Positions 43,690-54,300 of a stretch of DNA of 64,000 nucleotides are shown here, piece by piece; within the stretch, counting starts at the first letter, position 1, and the number at the start of each line of letters is the position of its first letter. The notes under the pieces were generated by a model that was not told the DNA's origin, did no database searches, and saw only the letters and a program-made list of their open reading frames with translations. The DNA is from Ascarosepion bandense (lineage: Eukaryota; Mollusca; Cephalopoda; Sepiida; Sepiidae). The translations under genes and the position numbers were made by a program. The stretch lies in assembly GCA_037127315.1 (NCBI GenBank), contig JBBBDQ010000420.1, forward strand, positions 2,089,501 to 2,153,500. Reading direction: 5' to 3'.

Positions 43690-44220
43690 GAGTGGGCGTT
43701 TTGGTTTATTTATTGTGTATTCATGTTTGATGATTGGATGAAAGGCTTCTTTTCAAGTCGTTCATCCTGCGGCTTTGTAAAACGTAAAGAAAACCTATTT
43801 AATGCTTTTAATGCGTGTCATTTGTTAGGCGTGGGAAGCTGTGCACCAATCATTGCTCAGTCATATGCGGGTAGGGAGGCCGGGGCAAATCCCTTATTAT
43901 GAAGCGGTAATCAGAAGACCGAAGATGCAAGGGAGGTACACAAACCAAAACACTGGCTCCCTGTTCTGATATTTGATCATAAAGCTCAAATAAGAAATAA
44001 CAAAAAGAAATGTGTGATCAAGAGAAACGAAGAGAAATATAAACTGTTTTTTTTTATCTTAACTTGACTGAAAACATTTTAAGATAAAAAAGAAACACAG
44101 ACAGTGAAGTTATATCTGTCTATCCGGGTAACCATCAGGAAAATTCGAACTGTACACTTTATTAAATCTCCGGTGGCTGATCGTTTCCATTTTGTTTGCC
44201 TATTTCTAGAACTGCCATTA
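43690..44220. other. Unassigned spacer
   Basis: The 74-residue plus frame at 43678-43902 has ordinary composition but no motif I recognise, so it is left uncalled. Confidence 0.3.
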
Positions 44221-44224
44221 TAAA

Positions 44225-44415
44225 TTCCATAGCCTAGTGGATTTAAGTGTGATTTTTATATTTTTAACTGTAAGTTCAGTCCCCAGGATCAGTTATACAA
44301 ACTCAGTGGAAACCGGACGAGCACTAACTGGGTATTACGAAGAGTATATATTCCTAGGCACGAACAGCACGTGTCCCTAAATAACAAATAATAGGTTCAG
44401 TTAAAAATTACTTAC
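44225..44415 (+). repeat. tRNA-derived SINE-like element
   Basis: An A-box-like tagcctagtggatttaag and B-box-like gtaagttcagtccccagg are followed by about 110 bp of non-coding body ending with aacaaataatag. Its family could not be matched here. Confidence 0.45.
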
Positions 44416-44667
44416 AGGTTTCCGCTATCAACAGACATGAGAAGATTACTGGAGAGCATAAAACTGAAAGGTTGTATATATATATATAATTTTAGATATT
44501 CTACAATTTCATAGGTAATACGTATTTTATGTAAATTGTTATCCTGGCCCTGACGATCCGTTGTGTGAAACCGCGGTCGGTGTTGGCTCATTTTTAGATT
44601 TAGTATACTGTATTTTTTGCTCTACTTTTAGGTTAATACATTGTCAGTCATGTTTAAGTTTCAGTGT

Positions 44668-44892
44668 TCACACGTGGCTAGCCAATTTTGTAGAATTTGT
44701 TAAGTTTTCTACTTTGAATATAGACCTGTGATTGAACCATCTGGTCTTAAAAGTATATTTGGTTGATCCCAAATATGTTTTGTTTTGACAATTTAAGTCA
44801 TGTACTTTTGCCTTATAAATGACTTCTTTTGTATTACAAAGTCCTGTTAAATTCAACCGACAATGTCTATTGATTTTTATTGGATTTTCCAT
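44668..44892 (-). pseudogene. Penelope-like element GIY-YIG endonuclease fragment
   Basis: The 74-residue minus frame reads NRHCRLNLTGLCNTKEVIYK, AKVHDLNCQNKTYLGSTKYT then FKTRWFNHRSIFK, and NSTKLASHV. This fits the Penelope-like retrotransposon C terminus, with Cys before the domain, VIYKAxV, the YIGST-like YLGST (the GIY-YIG second motif), FKxRxxNHxxSF and a STxLSxHV-type end. The reverse transcriptase part is absent. The catalytic Arg-Asn-His cluster is present, but no full protein exists. Confidence 0.65.
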
Positions 44893-44899
44893 TACGGAT

Positions 44900-45230
44900 A
44901 AATGAAATTAGAACTGAGATTTGAATCTGTTCAAATTAATCTATGCATGAACTGATTTTAATACCATAAATCTAAAAAAAAATGGCTAGTATGCGTATGT
45001 ATTCCGTAAAATCTTGCAACTTTACTTTGTGTCCACTGAGTTCTTGATCCTGACTGAAAAAGTCGGAAATACTAAAACAAAACAGAAATACAGTTTAAAG
45101 AATTTTTCACTAATCTGTATCTCGGTATACAACTTTGGAAAATATTTATTGAAAAATTGGGAGAATGCTATGAAAATTGCATTAGACATACTATTCACGT
45201 GTATTTTTACACTACACCTCTAATATTGCG
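44900..45230. other. Unassigned spacer
   Basis: An AT-rich 69-residue plus frame at 45014-45223 has no recognised motif. Confidence 0.3.
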
Positions 45231-45234
45231 GCCA

Positions 45235-45740
45235 TATATGGACCGATGCTCCTGCTGTTTATTATAACCAACCTTGAAGAATCCAAAGAATAATCCGCAA
45301 TATCTGGCCGCTCGGCTTTAGCTATTTTCCCACCGCGGTAAGGTTGCCTTTCTTTTGCCGTTTCTATAAATGGTTTCATGGTAATTGTTTGGATGAGGCC
45401 CTTCGCTATGGTACACAGACTTTGACTTCGAATTTGAGCGCAGTACTAGACTTGCGTCAACATGGCATCAATTTACAGCTGCGCTGAATAGATGTGGCCA
45501 TACGTTCGATGCTAACAATTTTTTTTCTTTCTTGCTTGTGTAATTTCTTTCCGGTTCCATACTTTCAAGCCAACGTTTTTAAAAAATCTGTATAAATTTA
45601 AATTCAGTGTTAATCGCTATCTACTGTTCTCCAGATTACCGCTATCTCTTTCCACTCATTATTAATGTTTTTGCTCGCTTATTCCTCTACACCCTGTAAG
45701 CCTTTGAGTCTTAGTTGCTTTACTATCTTGCATGCGTTAA
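45235..45740 (+). pseudogene. LINE-1f C-terminal fragment
   Basis: Decayed text matches NIAAIYG-DAPAVYYNQP-RIQR-IRNIWPLGF-YFPTAVRLPF, then the FYKWFHGNCLDEAL, ASTWHQFTAALNRCG and tail regions in other LINE-1f copies. The tail gtaagcctttgagtcttagt then tgctttactatctt lies near 45700, next to (TA)n at 45745-45768. Confidence 0.65.
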
Positions 45741-45768
45741 TACCGATTTATATATATATATATATATT
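45741..45768. repeat. (AT)n between convergent LINE tails
   Basis: A short at run lies between a plus-strand and a minus-strand LINE-1f 3' end. Confidence 0.8.
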
Positions 45769-45784
45769 TCATATATTTTCATGC

Positions 45785-46440
45785 GAAACTGCCACTGGTT
45801 CACAGAAGGTTACAGAAGAGATGGGTGGGGATGAGAAAAAGGAACAAGATACAGGGTATGTCAGAGAATGGGTAAGAGAAGGATGAGAATACAGGTGTAA
45901 AGAGGGCTGCATGAGAGTTGAGAGTTGAGTGAAACGTAAAGAAGAACATGATACAAGGGTTGTAAGGGAAAGGATGTGAGTCAAGAAGATAAGAGATGGC
46001 AATTGACTTTGCATTTAAATTCTTGGAGATTGTAGCTTTCAAAAAAAAAAAAAGAAGTTATATGAAGGAATTCCACGGGCGGGAAGTGTGAGCAAAGAAG
46101 CTGTTGTGGCAGAAGTTTCGGTTACATTTGATTATTTTCACGGTAAAAAAGCGGGACCTAGCCGCTAATCTATTAGCTCGAGTAAATTCATGCAGTGGGG
46201 ACATCAGGGAGTTAAGTTCATCAAAGCAGAAGCCGTGAAAATATTTGTAGAAGAGACAGAGGGAAGCCACATTACATCGGTGAGAAAATAACTGGAGTTA
46301 AGCCACCACGTCGGGATCAATTATATTACAGATTCTTCGTTTGATTTTGTCAAGAAGCCCGAGATGAATAGCAGGAGCACCTTAACAGATGTGACAGCAA
46401 TATTAAACTCACGGGTGGATGGTAGATTTATATATTTATA
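45785..46440 (-). pseudogene. LINE-1f C-terminal fragment
   Basis: The minus strand frame at 46058-46270 reads MASLCLFYKYFHGFCFDELN then SLMSPLHEFTRANRLAARSR and NSFFAHTSRPWNSF, matching the 12490-13865 copy. An A-tract (46040-46052) near the 3' part shifts the frame. The 5' end is at YKSTIxP near 46440. Confidence 0.8.
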
Positions 46441-46449
46441 CTTGTTTTC

Positions 46450-46955
46450 CTGAAAGCAACAACTAGACACATTACTAAACTAGCGTCGAGATCTCACCAA
46501 TTTAAAGTTCAGCCGCATTTCTATGCTAATAGTTTCCTTTTCTCGCGCGTCTAGCTTGTGGAACTACCTTCCAGCTCCATGCTTTAATCATCAAAAATTC
46601 AAATGCAATGTCAACCGCTGTCTACGTCCTTCTCATTGCTCTTTTCTCTTCCCGCTCATTATTAATGTTCCTGTTCCTAATTCTTTCACACTGAGTAAAC
46701 CCTTGCGTCTTAGTGGCTTTACTATCTTTCATAGGGTGATATTAATTAAAAAGTGAAGATAAAATAAAGTCTATAATATATTTATCAGCTAATTTCATTA
46801 TACTGAAATGTTTTATAATTCTTTTACTTTATAAAATGATGTCACAACAGAAATCTATACAAAATGCGGTTATTTGCTCAAAATGTCTCGCTATATGACC
46901 GCACAAGAAAAAAATTAATGTCTTCAGCTTAAAATATAGCATGGGTGCGAAGTGT
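46450..46955 (+). pseudogene. LINE-1f C-terminal fragment with 3' flank, duplicated
   Basis: It encodes SFSRASSLWNYLPAPCFNHQ then KFKCNVNRCLRPSHCSF and ends in the tail (acccttgcgtcttagtggct; ttcatagggtgatatt) near 46735. The DNA from 46556 to 46953, including about 200 bp of unrelated 3' flank, is repeated at 47214-47637. Confidence 0.8.
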
Positions 46956-47213
46956 TAGTCAGTCAGTTAAGTGCCGTACGTGATACACGCTTGGGCGATC
47001 ATGTCTCTTTCGAGACATGACTGACTGGGCAGAAGATTATCCAGCAGTAGGTTGCCATTGCTTTCTGCGGTAGACTGGTTGCCTACCAAGGCTATAGAAC
47101 CCAATCTGTCCTGTTATTTAACCCATAACTGGAAGGAAGAGACGGATTAATACCTTTCCCAAGGGTATTTGCGCGTAAGTGAATGCAATGAATTCAACTG
47201 GAATTCGAACTCG
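46955..47213 (-). repeat. SINE-A between the two duplicated segments, 5'-truncated at the B box
   Basis: It starts gttagtcagtcagttaagtg and ends gaattcgaactcgg, that is inside the B box of the SINE. The head is missing and the sequence passes at once into the duplicated ctccatgctttaatcagcaa. Confidence 0.8.
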
Positions 47214-47637
47214 GCTCCATGCTTTAATCAGCAAAAATTTAAATGCAATGTCAACCGCTGTCTACGTCCTTCTCATTGCTCTTTTCTCTTCCCGCTCATT
47301 ATTAATGTTCCTGTTCCTAATTCTTTCACACTGAGTAAGCCCTTGCGTCTTAGTGGCTTTACTATCTTTCATAGGGTGATATTAAAAAGTGAAGATAAAA
47401 TAAAGTCTGTAATATCAGCTAATTTCATTATACTGAAATGTTTTATAATTCTTTTACTTTATAAAATGATGTCACGACAGAAATCTATACAAAATGCAGT
47501 TATAAAATGATGTCACGACAGAAATCTATACAAAATGCGGTTATTTGCTCAAAATGTCTCGCTATATGACCGCACAAGAAAAAAAAATTAATGTCTTCAG
47601 CTTAAAATATAGCATGGGTGCGAAGTGTACTTAGCCG
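47214..47637 (+). repeat. Second copy of the duplicated LINE tail and flank
   Basis: It is very close to 46556-46953 (ctccatgctttaatca, cccgctcattattaatgttc, ctcgctatatgaccgcacaa). It adds a 43-bp tandem duplication at 47462-47543 (gatgtcacgacagaaatcta repeated). Confidence 0.9.
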
Positions 47638-47639
47638 TA

Positions 47640-48350
47640 ATTTGAACTCGCTTTGCTGATTTTACTTCCCGTGCTGTTAACAGCTACGCTGACTGTTATA
47701 AACTTCAAAGCGAAATACACAAATGTGAGTCGGCGTCCAGCTGCGAGCATAAAGACAACCACGTAGAAGATATGCCCGCTCTGAAATACGCCTTCTCGCT
47801 TCTATAAATGATTTGCATTATGAATAATTTATATTTCTTACTGTGAATAACGCTAAATGCATATTTTTCCCGGATGCAAACTTGCAGAAAAGAAAGAAAA
47901 TTAGTTTCCGATGGATATTAATGTATGTCAATGACATTCACAATTTAGCCTAGAAAATAAAAAAAAATTCCGCACCAAAAGGTTACCTTTAAAAAACAAG
48001 TTGTATACAAATTTTTCTGTAGCACGAAATTATGTTACCGTTTCATCATTATTTATTCTTGTCTTGATGAAAAATATTTTTTTGTTTTTAGCTTTTGAAA
48101 TTGAATATTTTAATGTTTTAATTTCAAAGTTCTTTTTCAGATGGCACTTTCTTATTTTTGCAAATAATCGCCCCTTGATCCATAGACACAAAACATATTC
48201 TCATCTATTAATTCAACTTATAAGATTTTACTATTCAAATTTATGTTTAAGTTTTAGGTTAAATTAAACTAAATTTTTACTGCACGAAATACTATATATC
48301 TTATTAGTAAATGAAATGCTGCATATTTTATTCCTGGTTGAATCGTGTGA
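47640..48350. other. Unassigned AT-rich DNA
   Basis: The 88-residue frame at 48001-48267 is Phe/Ile/Leu-rich with no recognisable motif. A possible poorly conserved coding relic cannot be excluded. Confidence 0.3.
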
Positions 48351-48354
48351 CAGA

Positions 48355-48840
48355 TATGGGAATATTATAGTATAGATATAAAATTGTGACGGAAGAACGG
48401 ACTGACGCAACTCTTATTATAGTATAGATACGAAATTGTGACAGACGAACGAGCGCGGCTCTTATTATAGTAAGAATAAGATAAGAAATTGAGTGAGAAA
48501 AACGTACGTACGTACGTAGTACAGACGAACGGTCAGTCGGTCGGTCGGGCGAACGGAGGAATGGAAGTGGCTTTTTTATAGTATAGATATTAAATTGTGA
48601 CGGACTGATGGACGCGGCTCTTATTATAGTAGAGGTATGAAATTGTGACGGTCGTACGGATGCGGCTCATGTTAAAATATAGAAAAGAAACTGTGACTGT
48701 CAGATAGACAGACGGCTCGATGGACCGATATGACTCTTATTATAGATAAGAAACTGTGACGGACGATCAAACGCTTTATTGTAGTATAGATATGAAATTG
48801 TGACAGGTGGGAGGACGAACGTGGCTCTTATTACAGTGTA
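48355..48840. repeat. Degenerate minisatellite, unit about 55-60 bp
   Basis: A core cttattatagtatagatat then gaaattgtgacgga recurs about eight times, with variable spacers. The repeat includes a ggacg-type GC-rich part and a tacgtacgtacg patch near 48508. Confidence 0.85.
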
Positions 48841-49450
48841 AGTTTTCCTTTTAGTTAACAATTTTTGGTTTTCATTACGGTGAAAAAGTGAATCGTTTTT
48901 ACGTATTTGCTCGTAGAAGATCAGGGAAAAGATTACAAGATAAACTCAGTCGAAATCACAAAGTTTACTACTCTCCACTGTAATTGTAAACTCCTTATTG
49001 CAACCTGAAGGTCTTGGCAAAGATAGTCCTTCTTTGGTCATTAAGAACTGGCGCGACACAATCACAAAGAACTGTACAAAACAACAGAAACTAAATCACT
49101 TGAAGACTATCAACAGTTGCAACAACTAGAATGGATAGCAAATTTATGGTGTAAGATGTTGACGTTCTACCCTACTTCAAATAAAAGGTAGGAAGGAAAA
49201 CTCTATTAAAAACGGACAATATTATCATTAACTGTTCCATGGCTATGTAGTATGGACATATCAATGACTTCATAAAGTTTTGAAATCATACTTAAATTCT
49301 CCAAGACTGGTACAAATCACAGCTAGAGTGTCAGGTTTGTTTTATTATTTAACTTGTAAAGTAGGGAAAATAGATGTGGTTCTCAAGAATATTTGTGCGA
49401 CAGTGGATGCAATGAATTTCGAGCTGCTGACCTTTCTTCTATCTTCACAT
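48841..49450. other. Unassigned spacer
   Basis: The frame at 49280-49465 has no domain I recognise. Confidence 0.3.
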
Positions 49451-49451
49451 A

Positions 49452-49987
49452 CAGGGTGTCAATAATGTCCGTGTACATTTAAAAATCTGTAACTTTATTT
49501 GTATTTGTGATAGAAATAATCTGTAAACTTGAAAAATAATACAGTGTTTCAACAAGATGGAGCTCCTTGTCACTTTGCTCTGCGTGTTAAACAGTTTCTT
49601 AATCAGGAATTTCCTAACAGATAGATTGGACCATTTTCTTGGCTTCCAGGTACGCCAGATTTAACTCCATTAAATTTTTTCATAGGGACATATGAAAACA
49701 ATTATGTATGCAATCAAACCTAGTTCATTAGAAGATTTGAAAGCTAAAATAACTGATGTGATTTCAGGCATTACTGTAAATCAGTTGGCAAATATTTTCT
49801 GTGAACAGCAAAATCTTATTACCCTTTGTATTGCTAATAATGGAGGACATGTGGAAACTTAAATAAAATTTCAATAAAACCTTAAAAAATATACATTTAC
49901 TCCTTTCTAATCCTTGTTACAAATTATTTCTATCGCAAATACAAATAAAGTTATAATTTTGTTAATGTGCACCCGAACTTTATGGAC

Positions 49988-49993
<6 letters not shown>
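49452..49993 (+). mobile_element. DDE-transposon deletion derivative, copy 2, with transposase remnant
   Basis: TIRs of about 75 bp: the left cagggtgtcaataatgtccg and the reverse-complemented right agggtgtccataaagttcgg, each then followed by tttgtatttgtgatagaaat or a near match. Inside, the plus strand encodes VFQQDGAPCHFALRVKQFLN then QEFPNR, a stop, and LPGTPDLTPLNFF. This is the QQDGAPxH (second catalytic Asp) and SPDLTPLDFF (third catalytic position) region of an IS630/Tc1/mariner-type transposase. The N-terminal HTH and first Asp are deleted. TA flanks both ends. Confidence 0.85.

Positions 49994-50039
<46 letters not shown>
49994..50039. repeat. (AT)n microsatellite
   Basis: An at run abutting the transposon's right end, which is consistent with a TA target. 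Confidence 0.95.
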
Positions 50040-50041
<2 letters not shown>

Positions 50042-50385
50042 AGGATTTAAAATTCTAAGTGCGTTTAAGGGATTGTCTGCTTAATGTACCGGAAGAATGT
50101 GGAACTATGGCACCGTTTCACAGCCTTCTTTTTCAGTCATATATTTGTTACGACTAACTGAAATGACCTCACATATATTCGAACGAAGGTAAATCACTGT
50201 CTTTTTTCATAACTTTTGATCTATTTGATAGAAACCACTCATGTTTTGTTTTTAAAGAAAGCTAAAAGCATCGACTTTAGCGTACACTTACACGTATACT
50301 TAACTGATTTTCATATACATGACGGAAATTATCTTCTTGTCCTGAAGGCCTCAATTGTTCTGATTAAACTATCTCTTTGCTACCT
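50040..50385. other. Unassigned spacer
   Basis: No recognised element. Confidence 0.3.
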
Positions 50386-50389
50386 TCTT

Positions 50390-51030
50390 CTTCATGTGCC
50401 GTGTCCTTTTAGGGTGTAGTCGATCATGGACTTCCACTTGGCTCTGTCTCTTGTAGCTTTCAGACCTAACAAGTACGTCTCGCGCTACTTTCCCCTGTCT
50501 CTCCTTTCCTTTATCCGACCTCTGAGTATTAAGTTCTCCAGGCCCTCCTTCCTCATTACGTGTTCCAGAAACCTCATTTGTCTCTTCATGATATTTAGTG
50601 TCAGTTTTCTTCTCGTTTGCATCCTTTCCAGCATCTCATTTTTGCACACGTGCTCCGACCATAGAATCCTCAGCATCCTTCTGTAAAACCACATTATGCT
50701 ACCTGAAGCATATTCTTTATCTTTGATGACATCGTCCAGCAATCACTTCCATACAGAAGGACAGATATCAGTTAACAACCCAGCACTGTTTTCTTTGTTT
50801 CCAATGTGATTTTCCTGTCTTTCAATACCCTGGTTACCTTCTGAAAAGCGGCTTTGGCCATGCCAGTGCGTCTTTAGAGCTCCATGTCGCACTTTCCATT
50901 CTCTGTCAAAACACTTTCCAGGTATTTTAATTGTTTTACTTTAAATTCTCTGATTTGTATTTGGCATATTGGGCTCCTCTTTATGCTGATGGCCATACAT
51001 TCAGTTTTTTTTTTAGGTTTATGCTCACTC
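50390..51030 (-). pseudogene. RTE-like LINE C-terminal fragment
   Basis: The minus frame at 50485-50742 reads MWFYRRMLRILWSEHVCKNE then MLERMQTRRKLTLNIMKRQM, RFLEHVMRKEGLENLILRGR and IKERRDRGK. Upstream (to about 51030) there are CQIQIREFKVKQLKYLESVL-like and MAKAAFQKV-like stretches, and the 3' end gives KSMIDYTLKGHG. One indel lies near 50735. The 5' end is cut by a plus-strand LINE-1f fragment at 51035. Confidence 0.85.
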
Positions 51031-51034
51031 CTTC

Positions 51035-51335
51035 TTTCTTTCCTAGACTTCATGAATTCAAGAGCAGTACTATATTGTCAGCAACATCTCATCATTTTAC
51101 ATTTAAAACTTCGAGATATAACCGTAAGTTCTATGCTAACAGTTTCTTCTTTCACACTTTTCGCCTGTGAAACCCTCTTCTTGCATTCAAGTTATCTTGG
51201 TGATCTTGAAAAATTTAAATGCATTATCAATCGATATCTTTTGTTTTAATTGTTGTCTTTCCTCTTTTTTACTAGCATTCTTTCACACTCAGAAACGTCT
51301 TGCGTATAAGTAGCTTTATATCCTTGCTTGGGTTG
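51035..51335 (+). pseudogene. LINE-1f C-terminal fragment
   Basis: It encodes LHEFKSSTILSATSHHFTFK then TSRYNRKFYANSFFFHTFRL, matching HEFTRATRLAxxSHxFTVK and KCNRxFYxxSFFSRTSRL. It ends with the tail ggttgaaatgattaaaacga near 51345. Confidence 0.75.
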
Positions 51336-51394
51336 AAATGATTAAAACGAGTAGAAAAAGATACCTTTTTTCTTAATGAACATAACTGCGTGTA

Positions 51395-51660
51395 AAATAA
51401 AATTGGTGAGCCGAGTTCAAATTACAGCCATTTCTTTTGCATTAACTTTCGTGTGTACTCCCTAGAGACAGGCATGAATCCATATCTTCTTTTCCCTACC
51501 CCTCACCTACTGGGTTTAATCCCAGTTTAGTGGTTAGCAATTTGACCATCGCTTTGACCATAACATTTCTTACTAGCACTGATCAGGTGGACCTGGAAAC
51601 AACAGCAGTTAAGAGGTGGTTCCAAGCCCCTTAAAGCTGCCGATCAAAGGATGTACTTTA
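51395..51660 (+). repeat. Chimeric SINE
   Basis: The left part, gtgagccgagttcaaattac then ctctaaagggacag-like body, is SINE-A-like. The right part, gatcaggtggacctggaaac then ggttccaagccccttaaagc tgccgatcaaagg, resembles the body of the SINE at 35755-36065. Either a composite or a truncated SINE-A next to another SINE. Confidence 0.45.
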
Positions 51661-51819
51661 TCGTCATATAGCGGACGACTGAAGTTTATAACTGGTGAAG
51701 TTAAGGAATGTATTCACCTGAACACTTTCTATGGAAACAGCAATAAATTAACTATGAAGCAAGGGGTTCTAGTATAGAAAACAATTAATCACCCGTAAGG
51801 AAGCGGATATATTTTTGAA

Positions 51820-52080
51820 CTCTATCAAGCCTGAAAAGTGAAGACTGGGCAGCTCATGTCCATACATGGCAGCAGTACACACCTTTTTGGCGTAGTGTGG
51901 ATCCTGTAAAGTGAGAGGTTAGCACTAGGACTCAGGTACTTTCTGGAGCGGTTCAGGTGACCGAGAATGTTTCCAGTATCTTTAGTGATCGATCGTATAT
52001 ACGAGTTCCACTTGAGATCTGGGTTGAGATTGTTTCTACAAACACCCAAATCATGGGGCCTTCTTGAGAGGACATCCCTT
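51820..52080 (-). pseudogene. LINE-2f-like C-terminal fragment
   Basis: The minus frame at 51825-52148 has RRPHDLGVCRNNLNPDLKWN, then SYIRSITKDTGNILGHLNRS and ANLSLYRIHTTPKRCVLLPC, corresponding to LGLxLNPDLKWNxYIxSIxK-A---LGxLxRSRKYLxPxxxLxLYR in LINEs of this group. Confidence 0.65.
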
Positions 52081-52299
52081 AAAGCAATAGAGATAACTTT
52101 TAAAAAAAGTTCCTTAAAAATATTCGATTTTGTCCACAGCATTTTCACAGAAATATTCCCTCATATCAAGTCTTTTATTTTCAAGAATCCTTTGCACAGC
52201 TGCTTTAAATGTCGGAAATAGTTTCTGACAAAGTGGCATTCTTCTGTAATTCCTTGATTTCGTTTTCCGTGACAAAACTTTCATTGCCGTGTTCGTCGC

Positions 52300-52700
52300 A
52301 TTTTACCAGAAGAATGAATTTAGGAACATTCGTCTAAAGAATACTGTTCTAAGGAATATTGTTTTAAGGAACATTCGTCTAAGGGATATTGGGGTAAGTG
52401 AAACGTATTTAAGGACATTTCTCTAAGGAATATACGTTTAAGGACCATTTGTTTATAATATTTTTTTATAAATTAACACTTTATTCATGTACAAAATACT
52501 CAATTTTATTAGTTTTCATTATATTAGAGAATAATATTCAGACACTTAGGGGTCATATGAACTTTGGTTTATTAACTGTTTTCGGTTTAGTAATAACCCA
52601 CATTCGATCATAATTCTCTAGAGGAATATTTCTTGGACGTATATTCTTTAGACAAGTGTTTCTTAGACCAATATTCCTTGGACTAATATTCCTGAGACAA
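52300..52700. repeat. ~22-bp minisatellite with an inverted second block
   Basis: From 52315 to 52460 the unit aaggaa(c/t)attcgtctaa-like recurs about seven times. From 52615 to 52695 the reverse-complement unit (ttagac-aatattcctt-like) recurs about four times. The blocks are separated by about 155 bp of AT-rich DNA. Confidence 0.8.
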
Positions 52701-52829
52701 ATTTTTTGGATCGCCAGCAGAATACATTTCTGTGTTTGTCTGGTAGTTGGCGCAAAATGTCCCTGTCATTCTCTACTTCATTGTAACAGGACTTAAATGG
52801 TAACTTTCCTACAAGCCATGAAATAGTTA
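52701..52829. other. Unassigned spacer
   Basis: No signal. Confidence 0.3.
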
Positions 52830-53310
52830 TTTATCCCAGCCTTCCTTACTGTCGGATTTAATGTGGAAAATTTGAGCGTGTACACTCGAGCCAAGGACAA
52901 AAATTGCCCAAAAGCGAAAACCGTCAGTTGCACTGGCATCGGTATGACTATCGATCCCACAAGCCAGGAAATTGATATTTACCTCGTTCTTCCCACCCCC
53001 ACTAAGACGTGGATGTGACACAAGGTTGAGTTTTAATGTGGGGAAGTTGAACGCGTGCGAACGGGCAATTGTCAAATTCTGCCCAGTCCCCGAAACCGTC
53101 GGTCGCGTTGACTTCAGTGGTGACTACTGATTCACGCGCTTGGTGCAAGGAATGGTGCAGCCTCGGGACACTGTTTCCCAGGGGTAGGGCACAACTCAGT
53201 CTAATGTTTCTCAGATGTATGTCTGTCCTCGGACAGAAATACAACGAAGATGCACTCTGCTTGAGGACAGAGGTGCTACTGAGAGATGATGATCCCCACC
53301 TGACACGCGT
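52830..53310. repeat. GC-richer tandem duplication, unit about 170-180 bp
   Basis: Two related units: ttaatgtggaaaatttgagc with gcccaaaagcgaaaaccgtc, and ttaatgtggggaagttgaac with gcccagtccccgaaaccgtc. Each has a short Asp/Glu-rich frame on both strands but frames are not conserved in a gene-like way. Base composition is higher in GC than the surroundings. Confidence 0.6.
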
Positions 53311-54045
53311 GTGAATTAAGAAATGAAATGGACTACAGAAAAATACTGCTCATTATTTTCTGAGCGAAAAATGATTCCACATACGATGGTACTTTAACTT
53401 AAAGCATACAGGTCTACAGTCTACAGTGGGAAGGGAAAAACAACAGGTTGCATGAGCTTTCGATAATGTTATGATAAAGAAAAAAGTATGTTGTTCATGT
53501 GTTGTTCTAATCAGCCACACAAAAACCCATCCGCTATAAAAGGAAGCGGTCGACTGCATTTGAAATGATGGTCTACCAGGACACCGACTTTAAAATTGTT
53601 TTTTATTCAAAGTAATACCCTTACAAATTTGAATAAAAGTACTTAGGCATTAAATGAAATGTTTACGCTTTCAACAGAGATAATATGTGTTTTCATAAGT
53701 TATAAATAAAGATTTTCATGCTTTAAATAAAAGTACTAATGACTTTGAATATATCAGTAAAGTTCTCGAAGCGTAATGAATACGTTTCCTTCCGCTCTCT
53801 GCGTAACGGAACAGTTATTTCTATCTGGTCTGTTACAAAAGACTGATTACAGATCGATTTTCTCTTAGTAATTTAATACGTTCAATTAAATTTTATATTA
53901 TTTATTTTCATTATTAGTTCTGCATAATCGATTTTTTCTGTTATTTAAAATTCATGCGGTTTTGACAACAATAAAACAATAAAAAAAAAATTGCATTTAC
54001 CGGTTATGTTTTTATTTTAATATTTATTATAAATACGGTTGCTAT
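53311..54045. other. Unassigned AT-rich DNA
   Basis: No recognised element. Confidence 0.3.
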
Positions 54046-54049
54046 ATTT

Positions 54050-54300
54050 GGTAGGGTGATTCTGCTCTTTTATTCGAGGTACTCTACAAAATCTAAAGAA
54101 TGATCTGTAATCTAATCGATCCTGATTTGACATCTTGACTTCAATCAATTTCTCACCGAGGTGATGTGGCTTTTTTTCCCTTGTGGCCCAATCCCATAAA
54201 CTTATGCGTACTACTAGATTGGCAGTCAGGTCCCGCCCTTTTACTGCTGAAATAGTTATATATAATCTACACTTATACTCTTTTGAAAGCTGAAACATTC
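54050..54300 (+). pseudogene. LINE-1f C-terminal fragment
   Basis: Decayed match to VLYKI-RMICNLIDPDLTS, LQSISHRGDVA and TRLAVRSRPFTAEIVI in mixed frames. Confidence 0.6.

Noticed and set aside
52827..53244. Two similar minus-strand frames as a duplicated gene
   Set aside because: The similarity follows from the underlying DNA duplication; neither frame has a domain or conserved start.
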